Assembly: GCA_002812745.2 (NCBI GenBank)
Contig: NCSJ02000031.1
Location: 124,001 to 188,000, forward strand
Length of the DNA stretch: 64,000 nt
Source: Scytalidium lignicola
Taxonomy: Eukaryota; Ascomycota; Leotiomycetes
Direction: 5' to 3'
Shown here: positions 22,174 through 31,611 of the stretch, one piece after another
Layout: each line of letters opens with the position of its first letter
Position numbering within the stretch: position 1 is the first letter of the stretch
The notes under the pieces: generated by a model
What the model was told of the DNA's origin: nothing
Databases searched by the model: none
What the model saw: only the letters and a program-made list of their open reading frames with translations
Made by a program: the position numbers and the translations under genes

Positions 22174-22957
22174 ATGTCTACTGGTGTACTTGTTCTCCCA
22201 GGTGACGACCTTGATCCCCAATGGTTGCCCTCACACCCAACTTTACCGCTGAAACTAGGCCCTGGTTTACGACATATCCCTCCTAACACCATCATACCTA
22301 CAGTTGCTGGACGTTTATGTACTGATGCAAGGAAGAATGCCATATGGGTTGAATTCAATGGCGGGAGGGTATGTTTTATTTGCAGTCTCAAAATTGAATA
22401 TGGTTGACATAGTTCTCTAGTATGTTCCTGCTGTTGGCGACCTGGTGATAGCTACCATACAACGAACTGCGGTCGATGTCTATTATGCAAGCATCACTGA
22501 CTTCACACCAAATGCTTCCCTTCCACAATTATCTTTTGAGGGAGCAACGAAGAAAACACGTCCGCAATTACAACCTGGTGCTCTGGTATATGCTCGAGTT
22601 AGTTTGGCAAACAAACACATGGATCCAGAGCTTGAATGCGTTTCTTCTTCAACCGGCAAAGCTGAGGGACTAGGGCCATTGACGGGTGGAATGTTGTTCA
22701 GTGTATCCTTGGTCATGGCAAGACGCCTTATGATGCCCAAGCCTGCTGAACAAGGACAGGTTGTTGTGTTGGAAGAGTTAGGAGCGGCTGGGTTGGCATT
22801 CGAGATTGCTGTTGGTAGGAATGGAAAGGTGTGGGTTGATAGTAAGAGTGTTAAATCTACTCTGGCAATTGGCAAGGCGATACAGGAGACAGATCAGCAA
22901 GAACTCGAGCCGGAAGAGCAAAGAAAGTTAGCCAGGAAGTTGGTGAAAGGTCTATGA
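22174..22957 (+). CDS. RRP40: Exosome complex cap subunit Rrp40
   Basis: Two exons, 22174-22368 and 22421-22957, give 243 aa, matching the usual length. Rrp40 is one of the three S1/KH cap proteins of the RNA exosome, which does 3'-to-5' RNA processing in nucleus and cytoplasm. Features: N-terminal PGDDLDP and GPGLRHIPPNTIIPTVAGRL; the S1 domain begins YVPAVGDLVIATIQRTAVDVYYASI (read in pieces across the junction GGR/YVPAVGD); GALVYARVSLANKHMDPELEC; then a KH-like domain with FEIAVGRNGKVWVDS, the GRNG/GxNGxxWV signature of this family. Divergent from SSZ1. The intact frame and consensus intron leave little doubt. Confidence 0.95.
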
Positions 22958-23390
22958 ACGTGATACGGGTAAGAAATAAAGAAATACTGCATTTTTGGTT
23001 GGAGAATGGAGTTCTGGCATCTTATATTAACTGGTGGGCAAAATGGTCTAGATTTCTAGTAAATGTTCAGGCAGATATAGAATACCTTCACACTAGGAAC
23101 CCCTCCCCCAAAGGAGCTGGGACTAATTTTAAGAGTTAGACTCCTAATTAGCAAAATGGTGGACCTATTAGAAGGCTGTTTAGAGGGGTAAATGTTTAGG
23201 ATGCCAGCAAATTATGAGATGTCTTCCGAGAGTTCCAGATCACTCAAAAAAAATTCACCGCCATCGCATACAGTTGCAAGAGAGACTTTGTGTATCATGG
23301 CATTTCTATGTTACAATTCCGCCATTAGGTCCGGTTCTAAACTGCAACGGCCTCCCAAGTCTATAATGCACGGCTCCAGTAGATCCTCTC
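22958..23390. other. Intergenic, convergent 3' ends of RRP40 and ATP18
   Basis: About 430 bases with no supported gene. Confidence 0.5.
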
Positions 23391-23818
23391 CTAATGCTTC
23401 TCAGCCGGCTTTGCGGCCTTTGCGTTTGGGTTCCGTGGGTCGTTCTTGAATTCATCGGCTATAATTTCCCGCGTTAGAAATCTCATTTTGGAAAGTTTCA
23501 AGTATCGATGACTCTTTTCTCTGGGGCTGAACATACTGTTTGCCATGACGCCTGCGAAAGAGTTGATCCCATACATGATGACCACACCTGCGAAACTAAA
23601 TCAGTATTTTGAAACCCCGGTTTTCCATATACCACCGCTTCTGCCTCTCAGTAAAGGGATCCGAGGTGAGTTGTGCGTACCGGCAATGTAGAATGGAGCC
23701 ATTGGCTGGGCTGTTACGTTCATCAGCAAATCTTCAATCAAGGAAAGAGTTGTGGGGGTTATCTAGGGCCAATTGACGTACCGACAGGCGCCGGGAACTT
23801 CTTTCCTAACCAGCTCAT
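23391..23818 (-). CDS. ATP18: Mitochondrial ATP synthase subunit j (i/j)
   Basis: A tiny protein of about 61 aa split over four exons. It starts at 23818-23816 with MSWLGKKFPAPV. The chain continues AQPMAPFYIAG, then VVIMYGINSFAGVMAN, then TDEFKNDPRNPNAK, ending KPAEKH at the TAG at 23393-23391. The first donor is at 23781. Each junction rebuilds one codon (GCC, GGT, ACC) and every intron has a canonical GT...AG. The single membrane helix and the DEFKNDPRNP tail match fungal Atp18, a peripheral-stalk/dimer-interface subunit of F1Fo-ATP synthase in the inner mitochondrial membrane. A plain reading of the last exon without splicing would insert about 26 unrelated residues, so the third intron decides the call. 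Confidence 0.9.
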
Positions 23819-24438
23819 GTTGTAGTATGTGCGATATATGCGAGAGGGGAGATGGCTGATGGTTTGATAATCTTTCCCGTTGATTCGAGTTGCGATGGTC
23901 GTCGTGATGAAGCTTCCGAAGGTGTTTTCGTGAACCACGCTAGTCCGTTCCTAGACATCATTCAATCACGTGATAAATATGGTCCAAGCTCCTTCATTGT
24001 TCCTGATATTTGAGGCACAACGTGCCTTCCCCGGGACGAACGACGCCAAGCGCGTAATGCAGGCTGCTGAAAGTGCGGGGTGAGCAGCAAGCAAACGAAC
24101 TCGGTCCAATTGGCAGCATCATCGCATGTCCTTGCATACCCTCTTCATCTATTGCTCTTCTGCCCATCTCCTTCTTCCCCTCTCGAATCACCCACAATCT
24201 CCTTCTAAATTCATCCACCTCTCGGTCTCTTCAATCCTCAGCTTCTACTTGTTTCTAAACTTGTGGCGCAGCGTAGGAAAGGAGCTCTCAAGTTTCGGTT
24301 GCTGTGACACTCGCCAACGGTGCCTTGCGTCCTGCTTCTTTCTGTTGTCTGCACAGTAAGCAACGAACACGCGATCCTATCTACGACCTTAGATTCTGAC
24401 TGACATTCTTCATTTTCAGCTCTGTCACAGCCAAAATC
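23819..24438. promoter_or_regulatory. Divergent region with CT-rich tract before the NIPSNAP gene
   Basis: Separates ATP18 and the NIPSNAP gene, both for mitochondrial proteins. The stretch 24120-24250 is strongly pyrimidine-rich, as is common upstream of fungal housekeeping genes. Confidence 0.5.
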
Positions 24439-25603
24439 ATGTTCGGACAACGTCTTGTTAATATATTACGAAGCTCTCCTGTTGTAACAGGCGGCCTTCC
24501 TCGCACCTTCACAAGCTCAGCCATCCATACCCGACGGCCTCCGGCTCTCGCGGATATCACGCCTGCAGGTGTCACCTCATTTAATGCGAAGCAACAAGCG
24601 TTTCGAGAGCGAGTGGCAGAGATAAACAACAAGAAGAAGAAGGAAGCCAGTTAGTCTGCTTTGCCTCCTTACGTCATCTTACTCTTCCTATCAAACTCCC
24701 ACTGCTCCATGTGTGAGCAATGCGAGATCTTTTTCTAACTTTTGAATAATAGGCTCACAGAATAATGTTACAGAAGTTTCAGCTACTGTCGATGGCGAAG
24801 ACAAGCCTAAAGGGAAGCTATCGTCGTTGATATATGGAACTAAGGAAGGTCGTGAAATGGATCGAGAAATTGAACACTCATTCTCGCAAGTCTTGGCTCG
24901 AGGCAAATACGTTCATTCCATTGTATTTCACGAGGTCCAGCCTGATAAGGTAGATGAGTATGTCGAGACTGTCGGGAAGTGGTATCCTCGAACAGCAAGC
25001 ATGCCTGAGAATAAAGTGCATCTGGTTGGAAGCTGGAGGACAGAAGTCGGGGACACAGATACATTTGGTAAGTAACTATCTTTGTTCTATGCTATTGCCT
25101 ACGCCTGACACTTTATAGTGCATATCTGGGAATACCAACGGTACAATGGTTACCATGAATCCCTCAATACCATTCATCACCATCCCGACTATCCTGCTTT
25201 CGACAAAAAGCTTAGGTCTCTAATTAAATCCAAGAAGACCTCATTGATGCAGGAATTTTCTTTCTGGCCTACAACAGCTCCCCGCCAGCTAGGCGGCCTC
25301 TTCGAGCTTCGATCGTACACCCTTCACCCTGGAAACCTTCTTGAGTGGGAGACACACTGGCGCCGTGGCCTCAAAGCTAGACGAGAGGTTATGGAAGGTG
25401 TGGGCGCTTGGTTCGTGCAGATTGGCGAGTTAAACACTGTTCATCATCTGTGGCAGTTTGCAGATCTAGAGGAGCGCAAAATCAGACGAGAACAGAGCTG
25501 GAGTGTAGAGGGTTGGGGAGACACCGTGCACAAGACTGTACCCTTGATCCAAACGATGAAGTCCAGGATCTTGATTCCGATGCCATGGTCGCCGGTTGCT
25601 TAA
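24439..25603 (+). CDS. NIPSNAP family mitochondrial protein
   Basis: Three exons, 24439-24649, 24753-25067 and 25119-25603, total 1011 nt (336 aa). The first about 30 residues (MFGQRLVNILRSSPVV... TFTSSAIHTRR) are basic and hydroxylated without acidic residues, as in a mitochondrial presequence. Two NIPSNAP/dimeric alpha-beta barrel modules follow: KYVHSIVFHEVQPDKVDEYVE with HLVGSWRTEVGD and VHIWEYQRYNGYHES, then LFELRSYTLHPGNLLEWETHW with VGAWFVQIGELNTVHHLWQF. Both have the typical NIPSNAP His/Trp pattern. The molecular function of the family is not settled; mitophagy and vesicular roles are reported for animal members. Shares its upstream region with ATP18. Confidence 0.9.
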
Positions 25604-26501
25604 GCTGGCTTAAATCAACCTGGTGCAGCAGGTTTTAGATTTTTCCGTAGTGAGAGATGCTAGTACTTAGAAGACGATCTAGTCGCAGTATGATCTCTAA
25701 GGAGTGACGATTTGGGATCGGTTTAGATGGCGTCGAAATGTCATCATTTCGCAAGCAGGCGTGATTGCTTTCCTTCATTTTTACTTCACTCTCATTCTGC
25801 AATGATTAGTTAAAATGTATATACCACACTGGCGTTTTATGGAGAGCAGACAGGCAGTCAATAACAATCCAATGACTAACTGAGCATATTATTCCATACT
25901 GAAAACAGTAATCAGTGTTTGCATGTGCAGTCTCACAGGATAGATAATATTATAATGACGTATACCAAGCACTGATCAGTTTGCCTAGTACGCAACTGGG
26001 GTTTGAGCTAGGATAGTCGAACTCCAAGGAGTTCCACCGACAAGTTGTTGTCAGCACTAGAGTGCAGATCCTCTTGATAAGCAAACAGTGCAGCATCAGG
26101 CCTATGTTAATTACTCAAAACTCTTTACTCTGTATACCAAAGAGTCAAATAAGAGCTTCAAGCTGATGTATGCTTACATAATGATCTACACTCAAGTATT
26201 GAGAATAACTCGCCAGTTAAGAGTTTGTCGTTAATTTGAAGCTCGTATATTTGAGATTTTACGGTATTTGATATTAATAAAGGGCAATTATTCATGACTC
26301 TTAAATCTCTTAATCTAAAGCAATAGCTCCGTATAGTTGTTAATATTGGAAAGGGGTTGATTTTGATCCATTTGCGCTAATACGTTATTATAATCCATTG
26401 CGTCCTATATACTTCCTAGATTACATCTCATAATTCCAGGAACTGAGTTCTGTCTCCCATTTTACTTTGATTCCATTTAAAAATGATAAAGTAAACTAAC
26501 A
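25604..26501. other. Intergenic, AT-richer
   Basis: About 900 bases with no supported gene, leading into the SDR relic. Confidence 0.5.
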
Positions 26502-26836
26502 AGAAAGCCTGTATTGATTACTGGGTGTAGTGCCGGTGGAATTGGGTGTGCTTTCACTAAAGCATTCCATCATAAAGCTGTCGAGTTTTTGTAACAGACT
26601 AGAACTTGATGAAGGTTCAGCATCTCAAGGATCTGGGCATCACTCCTCCACCGCTTGACGTCTCAGATCGAAGTTCCCTGAAGCAAGCCTCAGAGCTTGT
26701 TTAGACAACCACTGGAGGTCGGTTGGATATTCTGGTAAAAACTTCCGGAATTGGTTGGTTGAATCGTCTTTTGCAACCAAATAATCTTGATGATTGATCG
26801 ATTAAATTTAAGACATATGATCCGGCGAAGACGTGA
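26502..26836 (+). pseudogene. Decayed AYR1-like SDR (1-acyl-DHAP reductase family)
   Basis: Translation shows a recognisable SDR front half with lesions. One frame gives PVLITGCSAGGIG followed by FTKAFHHKAV and then a TAA. After a frame change, VQHLKDLGITPPPLDVSDRSS and LKQASELV appear, then an in-frame TAG, then TTGGRLDILV and SGIGW, and later a TGA. The glycine motif TGCSAGGIG and the SGIGW strand are typical of the AYR1/oxidoreductase-like SDR family. The normal NNSGIGW has lost its Asn pair. No catalytic YxxxK half follows; the C-terminal half is missing. This is a dead, truncated gene copy. An intact parent copy would be expected elsewhere in the genome. Confidence 0.85.
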
Positions 26837-26978
26837 TTAAGTTGAGTCTAATGAAGCATTCATAGCATAATAACTGGACAAATCTCATCCCTAAGGGACA
26901 TAGAATTCAACCACGCAGCATGAATTTGTCTTTGCTATGTGAGGGGACGGATCCAGGTGAAGTCTCTTTGAATCAATT

Positions 26979-28000
26979 TCATTCATCATCATCCTCCTCT
27001 CCCATAACGGTCGCAAGACAGTTTCTTGCAATTGCTACCGTATGTTCCAGGGCGGCCAGTTTTATCATTGCAGAAATCATATTAGGATCCCCACTCTCTA
27101 CTTTGACCTTTTCTTTTACTCTGACTTCTTCCCCGTGGTACGTGAATACGTCGTCCATTTCATCGTGTTCCAATCGACGTTGAGCCCCAATAGCGTATGC
27201 AAATCGCGAGCCTAGATTTGGTACCGCGGTAGCCGACTCAAGAACTCGCAGAGTCAGAATTAGTGATGCATCAGAAACGGATATAGCAAGAGACAGGTTA
27301 GGTGGTAACACAGGTGTGAATGCGTCGGGAGGAGGAGGCGCGTTGCACCACTCTGTATCTGGGGCCTGACCACGATCGGAGGAATTTTGTGGAGGAGCTA
27401 GAATCGGACCCTTCAGAGTTGATTTAGCTTCGATAATAATGGAATGGAGTAACCGAAGCTGTCCTGATATGAAGGCGGCTGAATGCCGGTCACCAGTCCA
27501 GCGAGTCACGTCAACACAGTCGAGGGCTTCATTGAGGAGTGAGCGAAGGCTAGACAAAGACCGGATCGTTAAAGGATTGTCTGTAGAGAGAACTAGATGT
27601 GTATGAGGAAAGGTTTTGAGTCGAAGGTGTAGGGACTAAGAGATTGGTAGAACCAATTAGAATCGATCCAACCGAGTATATGAATGCAATTTCACTCACT
27701 CCCTTGACAATCTGCGTGCCAACCCGTGTGACAACACCCTTAACGCTTTCAGAACGGGGTGAGGACATTACGAGTGTTGAACCAGGTTCAATTGGAGCAA
27801 GCAATGCATAACATTCCTCTAGTCCGGCTTTGAGCGATAACAGGGTTTCCTGAAGTGAATCAAGGAGCCACTCCAACTCCCGCGCCTTGTAGAGTGTTAG
27901 TTAAATTCTTAATCTAAAGAAGAGTGTGACTTACGGTTGACTCATTTTCCTTTACCCTCAACTCAGCTTCGTCAATCGGAGGCCAAACACTAGTTGACAT
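26979..28000 (-). CDS. RAV2: RAVE complex subunit 2 / Rogdi leucine-zipper protein
   Basis: Three exons, 28000-27935, 27885-27700 and 27635-26979, total 909 nt (302 aa). The start MSTSVWPPIDEAELR leads to ARELEWLLDSLQETLLSLKAGLEECYALL, the leucine-rich N-terminal helix of Rogdi proteins. The second junction IVKG/SLHLRLKTFP and the segment LNEALDCVDVTRWTGD are strongly family-like. The C-terminus is acidic (GEEDDDE). Rav2 with Rav1 and Skp1 promotes reassembly of the vacuolar H+-ATPase. The middle intron is needed: without it the frame reads through into an unrelated tail. Divergent from POP7 with about 209 bases between start codons. Confidence 0.88.
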
Positions 28001-28209
28001 AGCGGACTTAAGAATGGGATATGTCTGTTAATGAAGCTCAAACGCGATTGAAGCTCCGAGAATGATGCTATAAAGCGGAGTTAGGAAGGCGGTGAACCGA
28101 AGGGGGCAAATTTTGCCGATCTTTTGGAGATTTGATACTTGACTTCAAGTCTAGATTACTGTAATGATCGTATTCAACCTCTTATGGGATTTTTCCAGCG
28201 CGTGGCTCA

Positions 28210-28782
28210 ATGACAAAAGAACAACCAAGTCCGAAACTGGCACTGCCAAAAAACCCCAGGCTTCCAGATGGTTAGATATCCATTTACTTAGCTCCATCTC
28301 GTAGGCTCAACAGCTAACCAGTTCAGACNAAAAAAATAAAGAAACGACCGCTCTTGCATCCATCAATAGCAGGGCCACGAACTGGTTCTTCTACTCCGAA
28401 GATTGTCTATGTATCCGCTTCTTCTCCGTTCATATCGGTAGTAAAACGCGTCCGGAAGTTCCTCTCTGAAATAGATAAGCGTGCATCGCAACAAGTTGAT
28501 TTTCTTCGCGGGTCGGATAAAGCTGCAATGGGAAGAATGCAAACTGCCCTAGAGAAGAGAACCGTAGAGGAGGTTACAATCAAAGGGACTGGCAAGGCCA
28601 TTGAAAAGGTTCTACGGTTAGCTATGTTCTTTCAAGGACAAGATGATGTCACCGTCAAACTTCGAACAGGCAGCGTAGGTGCGATTGATGATGTTGTGAG
28701 CAGAGGTAGGGACGAAGATGTGATTGAAGAGACTCGCATTCGAAGAACAAACTGCTTAGAGGTTGCTATTAATCTACGATGA
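28210..28782 (+). CDS. POP7: RNase P/MRP subunit Pop7 (Rpp20, Alba fold)
   Basis: Exon 1 is 28210-28270 (MTKEQPSPKLALPKNPRLPD) and exon 2 is 28327-28782. The acceptor CAG at 28324-28326 is followed by AC, then an N and an A run. Counting the N puts exon 2 out of frame; leaving it out gives D-KKIKKRPLLHPSIAG, exactly the basic lead expected before the Alba domain. The domain reads KIVYVSASSPFISVVKRVRKFL, then VTIKGTGKAIEKVLRLAMFFQ and VKLRTGSVGAIDDV, matching Rpp20. Pop7 binds the P3 RNA stem with Pop6 in RNase P and MRP. The protein is about 170 aa. The N is therefore almost surely a base-calling artefact, not a lesion. Confidence 0.9.
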
Positions 28783-28851
28783 AGGATTGATAACATGGAA
28801 AAGACTGAGGTCTTGGGACGAATCTGGATCTTAGGGCCATCCCCATAATAT

Positions 28852-29133
28852 ATGCAAAATGGGCATAAAAGTATATCTATGCAGAGGCGAACTCATAGCG
28901 TTGAGACTTACTCATTTTCACCGGTTGTGAACTCAGAAAGCTTAAAAGCTGAAGACATGGTTGAGCTCGTCCGTATGAGAGTTATAAAGGAACGACAGTC
29001 ACATGCTCACAGGGAAGTGCGACCGTATATCTGGGATATTAACAAGTCTACAATAAGTGAACCTGGCCAGCTGCAGACTTCAGTCGACACCAACTCTGTC
29101 CTTATGTCCCTTTACAGTCAGGAATATTACTGA
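28852..29133 (+). CDS. Hypothetical small protein or gene remnant
   Basis: An open frame of 93 codons just downstream of POP7. It is not recognised. The stretch LKAEDMVELVRMRVIKERQ, followed by SHAHREVRPYIWDINK, looks like genuine coding sequence, with charged amphipathic helices. A related motif (SEEMAEIVRIRV, then ERQ) is seen near 47580-47660. It may be an exon of a longer broken gene, as no clear promoter or splice partner was found. Function unknown. Confidence 0.3.
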   Translation: MQNGHKSISMQRRTHSVETYSFSPVVNSESLKAEDMVELVRMRVIKERQSHAHREVRPYIWDINKSTISEPGQLQTSVDTNSVLMSLYSQEYY

Positions 29134-29463
29134 GAGGTTGGCGGGCTGAAAAAAGCTTGTACGAATGGTGGTACCGGAGGTACTTTTGATTATCATGCTA
29201 TCCATAAATACTCTATTTTTAAATTTATGAATTCATGAGTTAGGCCTAGATGGGATCATCTTCCTCCAATGATATAAGTACAGTGCTTACGCCTTTTGTT
29301 ATGCAAAGACATACTCGTTTTAGAAATTTGGAAATCATGATTGGTGCCCTTCCCAGATATAATCTATACAATATCTCGTAACGCCCTCCATGCAAATATT
29401 TAGCGCCATTTGTCTTATTAAACCATTATACGTTGAAGTACATTGGCTAAATAGAAGAAAACG
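29134..29463. other. Intergenic before LIP5 stop
   Basis: About 330 bases without a gene; probably the LIP5 3' untranslated region. Confidence 0.5.
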
Positions 29464-30755
29464 TTATACAGTGGCCTTCTGCTGGCCTGTTATCTCATCG
29501 GTAATGACGGTGGTTCCTCTCCTTTTCTTCAGTACATTCTCAATGAACGCTTCACCAGCCTTGTATGAACTCCTCACCAATGGGCCACTGGCACAATATA
29601 AGAAGCCCATATCTAATGCGCGTTGGCGCCACATCTCAAAAGCGTCTGGAGTTATATATTCTTCAACTTTCATGTGTCTCTTTGTGGGACGCATATACTG
29701 GCCGAATGTGACAACATCAACATCGACTTTTCGTAGTTCTGTTGCAGTTAGTAAAGAATCTAAAATATACAAAAGGGACGGTTGAAGGATCACGAAGGAA
29801 TCAAAAATATCATACCTCTTAATGTGTCCCAGAGTTGTTCTTCGGTCTCTCCGAGACCCAACATGATGCTAGTCTTCGTAATCAATGTAGGAACAGTCTT
29901 CTTTGCAGCCTCAAGTACAGCCAAACTCTGTCTAAATTTTGCTCTCCTGTCCCGAACCATTGGAGTCAATGCTTCCACAGTTTCCACATTGTGAGCATAA
30001 ACATCCAGGCCACTCTTAGCAACCAACGCAACCATCTCTAAATCTCCTGCATAGTCTCCGGTGAGAGCTTCAACTAACATGTCTGGCTTCTTCTGCTTGA
30101 TTTTCATAATCGTTTCTGCGAAATGTCGAGCACCTCCATCAGCAAGATCGTCTCTATCGACGGAAGTCAATACGACATATCCGAGTCCCCAGCGAGATAG
30201 TGCTTCAGCAGTATGTTCGGGTTCATGAGGGTCTAACGGCGGAGGAGCCTTAGAAGTCTTCACACTACAGAAACGACAGCCTCTTGTACATGTATCTCCC
30301 ATGAGCATGATCGTAGCTGTAGCAGCGCTCTTGTCGTCTCCACCCCAGCAATCCGAAATGTTAGGACACCGCGCCTCCTCACAAACAGTGTGCAGATTTA
30401 GACCTCTGAGATCCTTTTTGATTTTCTTGTAGTTCGAGTTATCCGGAATCGGAGTCTTCAACCACGAAGGAAGGCGAGTAATCTGTTTCTTCTTGCCGGC
30501 TGGACCAACCATAGCAGTCCGTAATTCGAGAGCATCTTCCACAGATAGTGGCTTCTCCTGAAGTCCAACGAATTCGGAAAATGAGGGAACGTCACTGTCT
30601 TTGAAATATGTTTGGCGTCGGCGGGGAGGAGGATCTGGTACAGGACTCTCAGTCGCAAGATGCCGCGACGACGAGGGTGTGGAAGCAATTACTCTCGAGA
30701 CTTGTCTAAAATGAGGTGCATTCAAGCACCTGAATCGGGTTGTAACTGCTGCCAT
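29464..30755 (-). CDS. LIP5: Lipoyl synthase, mitochondrial (radical SAM)
   Basis: Two exons, 30755-29816 and 29738-29464, total 1215 nt (404 aa). Inserts two sulfurs into protein-bound octanoyl groups to make lipoyl cofactor for pyruvate and 2-oxoglutarate dehydrogenases and the glycine cleavage system. The auxiliary cluster motif [12 protein letters not shown] (Cx4Cx5C) and the radical-SAM motif CTRGCRFC (Cx3Cx2C) are both intact. [26 protein letters not shown] and [12 protein letters not shown] are family-typical. The N-terminus ([25 protein letters not shown]) is a mitochondrial presequence. The intron rebuilds GAA to give [12 protein letters not shown], and its branch point is a perfect CTAAC. 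The start is the ATG at 30755. Confidence 0.97.
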
Positions 30756-31611
30756 TGTATTCAAGGAAGTGAAGTATATGATTGCCGGCGATCTCGGGAA
30801 TTTGTTGATTTGACTTTGTAGGTTGCTTTGAAATTCACCTGCGATAATAGGACCGCGCTAAACCGCTTCTAGCCGCGACGCAACTTTATACATCGGAGAA
30901 CACAGCATCGTCCTTGTAACTAACTACAGGAGTTAATATTCTGCATCATTTCTGTTTTGTACGAACTTCTCTTGTTAGCCTCTTGATCTGCCAGCTCCAT
31001 ATATCTACTTCTGACTACCTGCCTCTAGTGTTTCTTGTGATATTAATTTGTCTCATATTGTCTTTCTGAATTCGCCAGGTGAAGAGAATCGAACTAATTA
31101 GCTTTGCAGGTTGACGGGTATCCCTCTGCTTTCCTAGCCTATTAATTAATTATTTCCCTCAAGCTTTCTCCCTTTCAGTTCATCATCACACATCATATTC
31201 ATAACGATTTAAATTGCTATTCTTATGCTATACTATTCATTGTTAGGGATATTCAACGTTTACATCAGTTTGCCAACGTCTCACAACATCCTCATTTGTT
31301 TCAAGGCTTATGCTCAGTGTAATTACATTGTATATTTTGAATTTGTGATGTTATCTTCGACCCATTGTGAATGGTTTTACAGTCAATTAAGATGACGTTA
31401 TATAGTAAGTGACTGAAACTAAAGGAGTTTTCATAATTACTTTCTGTTCCAACCGAACAAGGAAATATGTACAACAGTATTCCTAGAGCTATATCTAACG
31501 GCTTCATGATGGCATTATAAGCCTCATCGCCACTATCAGCTATAAACATCTCATTTTGCTGACGCCAAAGTTTCATGCATTGCATGAAACTTCTCCATTT
31601 GATTCTATGTG
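30756..31611. other. Intergenic; contains a short palindrome at 31570-31590
   Basis: No gene supported. A 94-codon minus-strand open frame (31585-31301) has no family character. The 21-base near-perfect palindrome gtttcatgcattgcatgaaac lies just past the PIF1-like stop and could act as a 3'-end hairpin. Confidence 0.4.
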
